From: Clostridiaceae bacterium
GTDB taxonomy: Bacteria; Bacillota; Clostridia; Saccharofermentanales; Fastidiosipilaceae
Reading direction: 5' to 3'
DNA: 7,407 nt
Assembly: GCA_012514965.1 (NCBI GenBank)
Contig: JAAYZH010000002.1
Span: 1-7,407 of the forward strand
Shown: positions 1 through 6,228 of the stretch, one piece after another
Position numbering within the stretch: position 1 is the stretch's first letter
Layout of the letters: each line of letters begins with the position of its first letter
The notes under the pieces: generated by a model
What the model was told of the DNA's origin: nothing
Database searches by the model: none
The model's input: only the letters and a program-made list of their open reading frames with translations
Translations under genes and position numbers: made by a program

Positions 1-631
1 CGACATCGGTCTCGGGATGCGCTTCACACCAATCTTTGAGGTAGTTGTAGAGATAGTCGCGGGCAACCGGCAAACGCGGATCGATCGGGATCAGGTGCTC
101 GCTCTGCCAGTGGTTCGTCACGTGGTTGTACATGTTGATTTCTTCCCAGATGCGATAAGCAAGGAAGCTTACCGTATAGCTGTGGAAGGGCTCCGGTGCC
201 GGGATCATCACCGCGCCTCTAGCTGGATCGAAGCTCCAGTCTGCAGCGGTGAGCAGCTGTCCTGTGGTCCGGTCCCACACTTGCCAGCAGCTATGCGCGG
301 CTGGCCCGTAATGGATCTCAAATTGATCGGCGAAGAAGCTCACCATCAGGTCGATCGTGAGCGGCGCGGCGGAGGCCGCGACGGTAGGCGGCGTGACCAG
401 GAAGGTCTGCTGTCTGGCTTCGGGGTGGGCTTGGGCCCACTCGTTGTGTTCGCGGATGATGCAGATGGTGGAATAGATCTCATAGCCGGCGGCCAGGATC
501 TCGGGTGACAGCTTCGTGCCGTCACTGTCACGGATGACATCCGCACCCCAGCGCTCGGCCAGCTGCAAGGTCAGATCTTCGTAACCGGCCTCGCCTGGCA
601 TGGTAAAGCCGCCTTTGGTGACACTTTTCAT
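1..631 (-). CDS. GH112 beta-galactoside phosphorylase, N-terminal part; likely galactosyl-rhamnose phosphorylase
   Basis: This reading frame starts at the ATG at 629-631 and stays open to the window edge, giving 210 residues of a family whose members are about 700 residues long. It is cut by the window, not broken. A GAGGAA ribosome binding site lies six bases upstream. Visible family blocks are KGGFTMPGEAGYEDL (residues 6-20), ERWGADVIRDSDGT (26-39), the YSTICIIREHNEW segment (53-65), FLVTPP (77-82) and SYTVSFLAYRIWEEINMYNH (151-170). These match my memory of GH112, which phosphorolyses beta-galactosides to alpha-galactose-1-phosphate and a free acceptor sugar. Known GH112 acceptors are GlcNAc/GalNAc (lacto-N-biose or galacto-N-biose) or L-rhamnose (EC 2.4.1.247). 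The catalytic acid lies beyond the fragment. The rhamnose specificity is inferred from the neighbouring GH105 gene and rhaBAD, not from residues seen here. There is no signal peptide, so the enzyme should be cytoplasmic. It is probably co-transcribed behind the GH105 gene, 72 bases upstream. Confidence 0.88.
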   Translation of the reverse strand, partial: MKSVTKGGFTMPGEAGYEDLTLQLAERWGADVIRDSDGTKLSPEILAAGYEIYSTICIIREHNEWAQAHPEARQQTFLVTPPTVAASAAPLTIDLMVSFFADQFEIHYGPAAHSCWQVWDRTTGQLLTAADWSFDPARGAVMIPAPEPFHSYTVSFLAYRIWEEINMYNHVTNHWQSEHLIPIDPRLPVARDYLYNYLKDWCEAHPETDV

Positions 632-703
632 GGTTTCTTCCTCATATTCCTCTGCGTCGGTTTTTGGCCAAATCACTGCGAACGTGACCTCATTAATTGC
701 TCG

Positions 704-1753
704 TCACAGCGCTCCGTCGTTACGTGTGTTGTCGTAGGACAAGAGTCCTGCGAAAAAGGCCAGCGCCAGCCCCTGGCCCCAGCCCTGGGTCCAGCTGCGG
801 CTGATGCGTCGATAACCTTCGATGTCATTCATGACTGCAGTACCGCCGGATACGTTGCGCACGCGCCCTTCGGGGCTGACGTTGTCCAGGATAGCCGGAA
901 TGGTTTTATTGATGATCTTGATGTGCAGGGGGTTGCCTTTGGCCAGGAAAGCGGCAGCGATGCCGCAGGAAGCGGAAATCTCCTCATAAGATTCAGCGTC
1001 ATCGAGGACCGTACGCCAGAGACCGCCCTCAGTCTGGAGAAGCTTGAGAGCGGAGAGCTGCTCGTTCAAGCTGCCGACCACATCAAGGAATTGCGGATAG
1101 AGGTAGGCTTCGGGCAGCACGTGACCCACCTGCGACATGGTGAAAGCAGCCCAGGCGTTGGCACGGCCCCAGTACAGGCCAGACATATGGTCGCCGGTAA
1201 GATTGTTGTAGCCGTGATACCAGAGGCCGCTCGAGGGATCCTGCAGGTACTTGATGTGCCACTGGTATTGGTTCAAGGCGTCATTAATCAGGTCTCGGTC
1301 ATTTTGCTTGACACCGACACGCAGCATGAAGAAGGCGGCCATAAACAGCGTGTCCGCCCAGGCCTGTTCAGGGAAATCATTCTTCGGCGAGACCGTGTGC
1401 TGCAGCACATTGTCGCCGAAACGGAGCGCCCGGTGGCGCAAATAATCTATTTTCGAAAGTGCGATCTCAAGATACTTCTGCTCTTGGGTTGCCTCGTAGA
1501 GGGTCAGCATACTGTGCCCCATCGCGCAGGCATTGACCGTCCAGGCTGGCAGTCCAAGCTCGATGTACTCATCGACCCGTTCTTTCATAAGCGCCAGATA
1601 GCGCTCGTCCCCGCTCGCCTCATAGGCCCGGCTGATACCGTAGTAGGCAACGCCGCAGGGCCAGTCCCAGGTCATGTCCATCAGCATTGTCCGCTCAACG
1701 ACGCGATCCATCGCGGCTTTGATTAGCTCTCTGTCGACTGCTATTTTTGCCAT
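704..1753 (-). CDS. GH105-type unsaturated rhamnogalacturonyl hydrolase (YteR-like)
   Basis: The product of 349 residues resembles unsaturated rhamnogalacturonyl hydrolases, (alpha/alpha)6-barrel enzymes that hydrate the double bond of a delta-4,5-unsaturated galacturonosyl residue and so release it from L-rhamnose. Visible blocks are WDWPCGVAYYGISRAYE (29-45), VNACAMGHSMLTLYEAT (73-89), QAWADTLFMAAFF (130-142), where Asp134 fits the catalytic acid/base of YteR, GLWYHGYN (176-183), SGLYWGRANAW (191-201), ASCGIAAAFL (261-270) and the C-terminal WTQGWGQGLAL (321-331). The length is normal for the family. There is no signal peptide, which suits action on imported disaccharides. The start at 1753 is preferred over an upstream in-frame ATG at 1831 because an AGGAG site sits six bases before it and the extra 26 residues look like translated leader. 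It is the first gene of the minus-strand pair with GH112 and is divergent from the regulator. The closest alternative family is GH88; the motifs favour GH105. Confidence 0.9.
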   Translation of the reverse strand: MAKIAVDRELIKAAMDRVVERTMLMDMTWDWPCGVAYYGISRAYEASGDERYLALMKERVDEYIELGLPAWTVNACAMGHSMLTLYEATQEQKYLEIALSKIDYLRHRALRFGDNVLQHTVSPKNDFPEQAWADTLFMAAFFMLRVGVKQNDRDLINDALNQYQWHIKYLQDPSSGLWYHGYNNLTGDHMSGLYWGRANAWAAFTMSQVGHVLPEAYLYPQFLDVVGSLNEQLSALKLLQTEGGLWRTVLDDAESYEEISASCGIAAAFLAKGNPLHIKIINKTIPAILDNVSPEGRVRNVSGGTAVMNDIEGYRRISRSWTQGWGQGLALAFFAGLLSYDNTRNDGAL

Positions 1754-1758
1754 CTTAG

Positions 1759-1765
1759 ACTCCTT
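1759..1765 (-). promoter_or_regulatory. Ribosome binding site deciding the GH105 start
   Basis: On the minus strand AAGGAGT ends five bases before the ATG at 1753 (AGGAG core with a six-base spacer). It supports 1753 over the in-frame ATG at 1831. Confidence 0.8.
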
Positions 1766-1865
1766 TTGCTTTGTACGAATGAAAATTTGCAATGCCAGGA
1801 AGTATAGCGCGAGCGAGTGTTTCGGCTTCATTCTGCCTAAATACGATCATCATTAGCTTGTCTCC

Positions 1866-1871
1866 ATTGTA
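1866..1871 (-). promoter_or_regulatory. Candidate -10 element for the GH105/GH112 operon
   Basis: TACAAT on the minus strand matches five of six bases of the sigma-70 -10 consensus. The -35 position about 16-17 bases upstream reads TGCAAA/GTGCAA, a poor match. Transcription from here would leave a leader of roughly 100 bases before the GH105 ATG. Confidence 0.35.
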
Positions 1872-2102
1872 AAATCTGACTAAATAATTTGCACTGCATT
1901 TCAAATCCACAATTACGCAAATTCGCTCATGATTCAGAAACATACGCAGTTTTTACTAGGCCTTGTTTAAGATAAATCAGGCCAAAAACCGCTTGAACAT
2001 GTCGTTTCAGAAATTTCAGACAACTTTCTTTGTGTTTTTTACCGGCAGACGTCACTCACACTTGCGATTTTTGAGGTTTTTTTGCACACTGAAAAGGACT
2101 TC

Positions 2103-2137
2103 TGCGCAATTTTGCGCAACGACAAATGCTGTATAGA
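2103..2137 (+). promoter_or_regulatory. Tandem TGCGCAA words and TATAGA: candidate promoter and operator of the AraC-type gene
   Basis: TGCGCAA occurs at 2103-2109 and again at 2113-2119, exactly 10 bases apart, so both face the same side of the helix. The second copy sits inside the palindrome TTGCGCAA (2112-2119). A TATAGA at 2132-2137 could be a -10 element, which would put the tandem words over the -35 region. That layout suits a site bound by a regulator, possibly the gene's own product. No good -35 hexamer is present, so the promoter call is tentative. Confidence 0.35.
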
Positions 2138-2148
2138 TAAGTACATCC

Positions 2149-2155
2149 GGAAAGG
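2149..2155 (+). promoter_or_regulatory. Ribosome binding site for the AraC-type gene
   Basis: GGAAAGG lies seven bases before the ATG at 2163 and supports that start over a TTG in frame at 2082. A second in-frame ATG at 2187 also has an AAAGG five bases upstream, so a start 8 codons later cannot be excluded. Confidence 0.65.
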
Positions 2156-2162
2156 CATCGAC

Positions 2163-3098
2163 ATGGCTACCCGTTCAAAGGTCGAAATGGAATATCGCAG
2201 TTATGAGCTGCCTGCTCACTTCCCCTTGCGCATCATTCACGGGGCCGACTGGCGTTTATCGGATATCCCGTCGAAGGTACTGCATTTCCACAACTGCCTG
2301 GAGATCGGCTTGTGCGAGTCCGAGAGCGGCATCTTGCGCTTCCAGGATAAGGATTTCCCTTTCCGGGCAGGCGACGTGACCATCCTTTCTCCTGACATGC
2401 CGCACACCACCTTTTCCGCAGCCGGAACGGCCAGCAAGTGGAGTTATCTCTTTCTAGATCTCCGGGAATTGCTCCGGCCTTTGGCCACCCTTGATTCTCT
2501 GCCCTGCTCCGGCAAATACGAAGCGATGCTCTACAACTTCCGCGCCATTTACCATGCAGACCAGCAGCCGTCCTTGCGGCTGATCATCCAGGAAGTGCTT
2601 CGTGAAGCAGAAGACGCGAAACTGAACTACGAGATTACAATCCGCGCCCTCCTGCTCACGTTTTTCTCCAAGCTGATCCGCGAGCAATCTCTGACCCCCA
2701 CCACACATGTCCCCGATGCCTTGTGCATCATGCCCGCGCTCAAGCAGATCCATGAGCATTACATGGACGACTTTGGCATGTGCAGCCTGGCCGAGCTCTG
2801 TTTGATGAGCAGCTCGCACTTTCGCCGCGTTTTCGTCGATATCATGGGTTTTGGCCCCCTCGAACACCTAAATAGGACCAGAATCCAGAAGGCCTGCACC
2901 TTGCTGCGCCTGAGCGATCAATCCGTCCTGACGATCAGCGAAGCGGTCGGCTTCCGCTCACAGTCCAGCTTCAATCGCCACTTTGCCGCAGTCATGGGCG
3001 AAGCCCCCTCCAGCTGGCGCAAACGCATGAATGCCGATCAGGGACTGTCAATCCACAAGTACGACGGCTGGCTGCATCCGGACACGCCGAGAGCGTGA
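2163..3098 (+). CDS. AraC/XylS-family transcriptional regulator, cupin sensor type
   Basis: The product of 311 residues has the two-part build of sugar-responsive AraC regulators. The N-terminal half contains a cupin-like sensor with LHFHNCLEIGL at 40-50 (His41, His43, Glu47), then FRAGDVTILSPDMPH (67-81), the typical turn of the AraC binding pocket. The C-terminal half carries two helix-turn-helix motifs: LAELCLMSSSHFRRVF (209-224) and the better conserved LTISEAVGFRSQSSFNRHF (256-274), followed by GEAPSSWRKRM (279-289). No signal or membrane segment is present, so it is a cytosolic DNA-binding protein. Its position between the divergent GH105/GH112 pair and rhaBAD makes it the likely activator of both in response to L-rhamnose or a related sugar, in the role of RhaS/RhaR. 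That role is inferred from position; the ligand cannot be read from the sequence. The gene ends 147 bases before rhaB with no clear terminator between. Confidence 0.92.
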   Translation: MATRSKVEMEYRSYELPAHFPLRIIHGADWRLSDIPSKVLHFHNCLEIGLCESESGILRFQDKDFPFRAGDVTILSPDMPHTTFSAAGTASKWSYLFLDLRELLRPLATLDSLPCSGKYEAMLYNFRAIYHADQQPSLRLIIQEVLREAEDAKLNYEITIRALLLTFFSKLIREQSLTPTTHVPDALCIMPALKQIHEHYMDDFGMCSLAELCLMSSSHFRRVFVDIMGFGPLEHLNRTRIQKACTLLRLSDQSVLTISEAVGFRSQSSFNRHFAAVMGEAPSSWRKRMNADQGLSIHKYDGWLHPDTPRA

Positions 3099-3146
3099 CA
3101 GACGCATTCCACAAGCAATCGCTGCGGCTTTGTGCAAGCTCACCAG

Positions 3147-3175
3147 ATTGACGGCCAAAAGTTAAATATTGACCG
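3147..3175 (+). promoter_or_regulatory. Direct repeat ATTGACGG / ATTGACCG, candidate AraC-type operator for rhaBAD
   Basis: ATTGACGG (3147-3154) and ATTGACCG (3168-3175) match at seven of eight bases and start 21 bases apart, two helical turns. AraC-family activators commonly bind two half-sites in direct repeat at this spacing, with the promoter-proximal half overlapping the -35. That fits here, because TTGACC (3169-3174) is itself a good -35 hexamer. TAACCT (3191-3196) follows at 16 bases as a weak -10. A weak -10 next to a regulator site is typical of a promoter that needs activation. The half-site was not found in the divergent region 1754-2162. Confidence 0.5.
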
Positions 3176-3230
3176 TATTTACTGAAAAGATAACCTTACT
3201 TTCGTCTCCGTAATTCATACAATGGAACAA

Positions 3231-3239
3231 AGGGGGGAA
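3231..3239 (+). promoter_or_regulatory. Ribosome binding site deciding the rhaB start
   Basis: A run of six G in AGGGGGGAA ends eight bases before the ATG at 3246. The in-frame ATG at 3222 lies upstream of this site and has no ribosome binding site of its own, so 3246 is chosen. Confidence 0.75.
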
Positions 3240-3245
3240 TACACC

Positions 3246-4712
3246 ATGCGCTACCATGCAGCAATAGATATTGGCGCTTCTTCAGGGCGCGTGATCCTGG
3301 GCCATGTCGATAATGGCCAAATCCGCACAGAGGAAGTGTTCCGTTTTGAGAACAAGCAAGTCCGTCGCGCGGGCCACGACTGCTGGGACCTCGACTACCT
3401 CGAAGAGAATATTCTCGAAGGTCTCGCACACTGCCGCTCGCTCGGCAAAATCCCCGCCAGCCTCGGAATCGACACCTGGGGCGTGGACTTCGTTCTCCTC
3501 AACGCGGAGGGCCAGAGGCTGGGTGACGCGGTAGCCTATCGCGATGATCGCACCGAGGGTATCGATGCCCTGGTCGAGTCGCGCATCCCCTTCTCCGAGC
3601 TCTATGCCCGCACCGGAATCCAGAAGCAGATCTTCAACAGCGTTTACCAGCTGGCCGCCTTGCAGCAGGAAGCTCCGGAGCAGCTCGAGCAAGCCGCGCA
3701 TTTTCTCCTGATTCCAGACTACCTGCACTATTTTCTCAGCGGCGTTATCGCGAATGAATACACAAACGCGACCACCACAGCCCTAGTCCATGCGGAAGCG
3801 AAAACCTGGGATCGCGAAGTCATTCGGCGCCTCGGCCTGCCCGAGCGCATATTCGGTGACCTAAGCATGCCCGGCCGAGTTCTCGGCGGCTTGCGACCCG
3901 AGATCGCGGCCCGCGTCGGCTACAGCTGCAGCATCGTCCTCGCCCCTACGCACGACACCGCCTCAGCCTTTTTGGCCGTGCCGGCCCTGGATAGCAACTC
4001 CGTCTATATTTCCAGCGGCACCTGGAGTCTGCTTGGCCTCGAGCGCCCGGAGCCGCTTACCGATCTCATAAGCCAGACCCGCAACTTTACGAACGAAGGC
4101 GGCTGCGACTACCGTTTCCGCTACCTCAAGAACATCATGGGCCTCTGGATGATCCAGTCCATCCGCCGCGAACTCAACGGGACAAGCTATGTTGCAGCAG
4201 CAGACCGCCCCGCTGCCGCCCACCCCGACTTCTCTGCCGGCAAACACGATTGGACTTACCCTGAGCTCAGCGCTGCGGCTGCCACCGCCGCCGACTTCCC
4301 CGCCCGCATCGATGTCAACGCTCCTGTCTTTCTCGCCCCCGACAGCATGACCGCTGCCGTCCTCGCCTACTGCGAGTCACATGGCCAAAGCGTGCCGGCT
4401 ACTTTGGCCGAGCTTATGAGCGTCGTCTACACCAGCCTCGCCGACGACTACGCTGCCACAATCGCGGCCATGGAAGAGCACCTGCAAACCAAGTTCAATC
4501 GTATCCACATCGTGGGCGGCGGCTCGCAGGACCAATACCTGAACCATTTGACCGCCCGCGCCTGCCGCCTGCCGGTCCTGGCCGGCCCTGTCGAAGCCAG
4601 CGCGCTCGGCAACCTCATCGTTCAGTTCATTGCGGCCGGGGACTTCCCCGACCTCGACACCGCCCGTACCGCAATCCGCAACTCATTCAGCCTAAAGGAG
4701 ATATTGTCATGA
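3246..4712 (+). CDS. rhaB: Rhamnulokinase (L-rhamnulose kinase)
   Basis: The product of 488 residues is a FGGY-family sugar kinase that phosphorylates L-rhamnulose with ATP to L-rhamnulose-1-phosphate in the cytoplasm. The length is close to that of E. coli RhaB (489). Visible motifs are the N-terminal phosphate loop AIDIGASSGRVILG (6-19), the sugar-binding GIDTWGVDFVLL (74-85), APTHDTASAFLAVP (233-246) with the expected catalytic base Asp237, SSGTWSLLGLE (256-266), YLKNIMGLWMIQ (293-304), the adenosine-binding HIVGGGSQDQYLNHLTA (421-437) and GPVEASALGNLIVQ (447-460). All key residues are present. It is the first gene of rhaBAD. Its TGA stop overlaps the rhaA ATG in ATGA, implying translational coupling. 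Expression probably depends on the direct-repeat site upstream and the neighbouring AraC-type activator. Confidence 0.97.
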   Translation: MRYHAAIDIGASSGRVILGHVDNGQIRTEEVFRFENKQVRRAGHDCWDLDYLEENILEGLAHCRSLGKIPASLGIDTWGVDFVLLNAEGQRLGDAVAYRDDRTEGIDALVESRIPFSELYARTGIQKQIFNSVYQLAALQQEAPEQLEQAAHFLLIPDYLHYFLSGVIANEYTNATTTALVHAEAKTWDREVIRRLGLPERIFGDLSMPGRVLGGLRPEIAARVGYSCSIVLAPTHDTASAFLAVPALDSNSVYISSGTWSLLGLERPEPLTDLISQTRNFTNEGGCDYRFRYLKNIMGLWMIQSIRRELNGTSYVAAADRPAAAHPDFSAGKHDWTYPELSAAAATAADFPARIDVNAPVFLAPDSMTAAVLAYCESHGQSVPATLAELMSVVYTSLADDYAATIAAMEEHLQTKFNRIHIVGGGSQDQYLNHLTARACRLPVLAGPVEASALGNLIVQFIAAGDFPDLDTARTAIRNSFSLKEILS

Positions 4713-5956
4713 ACGCATTCGAATTCGCCCAAGAACGCTACGCCGCCCTCGGCGTCGATGTCGAGCAGGCCCTCAAGCTCGCCGCCGCCAAAGCCATTTC
4801 CATCCACTGCTGGCAAGGCGACGACGTCGCCGGTTTTGACCAGGTCGACGGAGCCGCCGGTGACGGCATCCAGACCACCGGCAACTACCCCGGCAAAGCC
4901 CGCAACTTCGCCGAGCTCTGCCAGGACTTCCTCCGTGCCACCGCGCTGATTCCCGGTAAAAAGCGCATCAACCTCCACGCCAGTTACGCAGTTTTCGCCG
5001 AAGGCGAGTGGGTCGACCGCGACTCCATCAGCTACAAGCACTTCGCGCCCTGGGTGCAATTTGCTCGCGAGAACAGCTTTGGCATCGACTTCAACCCCAC
5101 CATCTTCTCCCACCCGCGGATGAAGGACAGCCTGAGCCTCTCGAGCCCCGACGCGGAAACCCGCGCCTTCTGGGTGCGCCACGCCATCGCCTCACGCCGC
5201 ATCGCCGAGGAGATCGGCCGCGAGCTCGACGACCAGGTGGTCTGCAACCTCTGGATTCCCGACGGCTACAAGGATGTACCCGCCGACCGCATCGGGCCCC
5301 GTCAGCGCCTCAAGGAGAGCCTGGACCTCATCTTCGCCGAGAAACTCCCCCACGTCATCGACAGCGTCGAGAGCAAAGTCTTCGGCATCGGCCTCGAGAG
5401 CTACACCGTCGGCAGCAACGAATTCTACCTGGCCTACGCAGCCACGCATCCGGGCGTCTACAACCTGCTCGACAACGGCCATTATCACCCCACCGAGATG
5501 GTCTCGGACAAGCTGTCCGCCCTGCTCTGCTACTTCGACCGCATTCCGCTGCACGTCACCCGCCCGGTCCGCTGGGACTCCGACCACGTCGTCTCCTTCG
5601 ACGACGAGACCCGCGAGATCATGCTGGAGATCGTCCGCAACAACGCGTTGGACAAAGTCCTGATCGGCCTCGACTTCTTCGACGCCTCCATCAACCGCGT
5701 CGCAGCCTGGGTCATCGGCACCCGCAACGCCCAGAAAGCCCTCCTCTGGGCCCTGCTGCAGCCTTCCGCCGCGATGAAAAACTGCCAAGACAACGGCGAC
5801 TTCACCCAGAAATTCGTCCTCATGGAGGAGGCAAAAACGTTACCCTTCGGCGCGGTCTGGGAAGAGTACTGCCGCCGCGAAGGCGTTCCCGCTACCGAAG
5901 CCTGGTACGCCGAGGTCCAGGCCTATGAAGCGGAGGTCCTGAGCCTGCGGGTGTAA
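4709..5956 (+). CDS. rhaA: L-rhamnose isomerase
   Basis: The product of 415 residues interconverts L-rhamnose and L-rhamnulose, the first step of the pathway, and is a metal-dependent TIM-barrel enzyme of the cytoplasm. The length is near E. coli RhaA (419). Conserved blocks are SIHCWQGDDVAGF (31-43), GIDFNPTIFSHP (125-136), ESKVFGIGLESYTVGSNEF (221-239), DNGHYHPTEMVSDKLSA (255-271), HVTRPVRWDSDHVVSFDDE (282-300) and IGLDFFDASINRVAAWVIGT (319-338). By comparison with E. coli RhaA the metal ligands are Glu221, Asp255, His282 and Asp322, with His258, Asp290 and Asp292 around the second site; all are present. The start overlaps the rhaB stop, and AAAGGAG (4694-4700) lies eight bases upstream inside rhaB. 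The last 37 codons plus the following bases recur, diverged, directly downstream. Confidence 0.98.
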   Translation: MNAFEFAQERYAALGVDVEQALKLAAAKAISIHCWQGDDVAGFDQVDGAAGDGIQTTGNYPGKARNFAELCQDFLRATALIPGKKRINLHASYAVFAEGEWVDRDSISYKHFAPWVQFARENSFGIDFNPTIFSHPRMKDSLSLSSPDAETRAFWVRHAIASRRIAEEIGRELDDQVVCNLWIPDGYKDVPADRIGPRQRLKESLDLIFAEKLPHVIDSVESKVFGIGLESYTVGSNEFYLAYAATHPGVYNLLDNGHYHPTEMVSDKLSALLCYFDRIPLHVTRPVRWDSDHVVSFDDETREIMLEIVRNNALDKVLIGLDFFDASINRVAAWVIGTRNAQKALLWALLQPSAAMKNCQDNGDFTQKFVLMEEAKTLPFGAVWEEYCRREGVPATEAWYAEVQAYEAEVLSLRV

Positions 5957-6105
5957 ACCTGCCGGGCGGGCGCGCATTTGGCGTGGTCTGGGAAGAGTAC
6001 TGCCGCCGCGAAGGCGTGCCCGCCACCGAAGCCTGGTACGCCGAGGTTCAGGCCTATGAAGCCAAGGCCCTGAGCCAGCGGCCGTAGACCTACCGGGCGG
6101 GCGCG
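5846..6105 (+). repeat. Tandem duplication of the rhaA 3' end (two 129-base copies, offset 131)
   Basis: Bases 5846-5974, which cover the last 37 codons of rhaA with its stop and 18 bases beyond, align without gaps to 5977-6105. I count 13 mismatches in 129 positions, about 90% identity. The similarity runs past both stop codons into a shared GC-rich tail ending GGGCGGGCGCG, so the repeat is a DNA event and not just conserved protein. Confidence 0.9.
5977..6087 (+). pseudogene. Remnant of a second rhaA 3' end
   Basis: Reading from 5977 to the TAG at 6085-6087 gives a 36-residue tail beginning FGVVWEEYCRREGVPATEAW and ending ALSQRP. It matches the end of RhaA with five substitutions (A to V, E to K, V to A, L to Q, V to P) and five silent changes. 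It has no start codon or ribosome binding site and lies in a different frame from intact rhaA, so it should not be translated on its own. The mix of silent and replacement changes suggests it came from a related but distinct rhaA allele, left behind by recombination, or from an old tandem duplication that has since decayed. A recent duplication would look cleaner. Confidence 0.8.
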
Positions 6106-6228
6106 ACGCGAATTTGGACAAAAATGACGGTTATCCGGCCCCACCGCTCCGATAAACGTCAAATTTGGCCACCGGAGCCCCGAATTACTTACACCCAACA
6201 CAGCTTGTCTCTTGAAAGGAGCATCAAT
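6106..6228 (+). other. Remaining rhaA-rhaD spacer with an intergenic hairpin and the rhaD ribosome binding site
   Basis: After the rhaA remnant, 123 bases separate the scar from rhaD. TGACGGTTATC (6125-6135) and GATAAACGTCA (6151-6161) pair over ten of eleven positions, with one G-A mismatch and a 15-base loop. No U-run follows, so this is not a standard terminator; it could stabilise or process the mRNA between rhaA and rhaD. AAAGGAG at 6215-6221 is seven bases before the rhaD ATG. I see no convincing internal promoter. Confidence 0.5.

Larger units (their letters stand above)
1754..2162. promoter_or_regulatory. Divergent control region between the GH105/GH112 pair and the AraC-type gene
   Basis: This AT-rich stretch of about 410 bases separates two divergent genes and should hold both promoters. 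No convincing gene lies in it. On the minus strand a TACAAT at 1866-1871 is a fair -10 element, but the matching -35 is poor, as expected for an activator-dependent promoter. Several repeated words are visible: AATTTGCAATGC (1784-1795) and AATTTGCACTGC (1887-1898) differ at one position, and GCAAATT (1917-1923) is an inverted copy of their core. TTCAGAAA occurs at 1933-1940 and 2006-2013, followed by TTTCAGA at 2014-2020. GGCCT (1959-1963) and AGGCC (1979-1983) form an inverted repeat. Which of these bind a regulator cannot be told from this sequence alone. Confidence 0.6.

Noticed and set aside
17..508. Plus-strand frame of 163 residues near the left edge
   Set aside because: The minus strand here encodes a clear GH112 N-terminus open to the edge; the plus frame has no family features.
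661..672. TTTGGCCAAA palindrome between GH105 and GH112 and similar GGCCAAA words before the regulator, rhaB and rhaD as a shared operator
   Set aside because: The same word is frequent inside coding sequence in this window (for example near 938, 2478, 3312, 4381 and 6701), so it does not mark control regions.
923..1726. Plus-strand frame of 267 residues opposite the GH105 gene
   Set aside because: It has no recognisable domain, and the opposite strand encodes a complete conserved enzyme with a good ribosome binding site.
1994..2009. TGAACATGTCGTTTCA as a CcpA cre site
   Set aside because: It is an imperfect inverted repeat, but its centre and length do not fit the cre consensus.
2082..2162. 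N-terminal extension of the AraC-type protein from a TTG at 2082
   Set aside because: No ribosome binding site precedes the TTG, the extra residues are unlike the family, and GGAAAGG supports the ATG at 2163.
3108..3138. Hairpin after the AraC-type gene as a terminator
   Set aside because: CACAAGC and GCTTTGTG pair only with a bulge, and no T-run follows.
4622..5788. Minus-strand frames of 186 and 198 residues opposite rhaB/rhaA
   Set aside because: They are mirror frames of C/G-ending codons, rich in Val, Gly, Ala, Glu and Asp, with no motif.
5008..5928. Long open frame overlapping rhaA on the plus strand, about 306 residues
   Set aside because: Its product is rich in Arg, Pro and His and low in complexity, as expected for an out-of-frame reading of GC-rich rhaA, whose own frame has full catalytic conservation.
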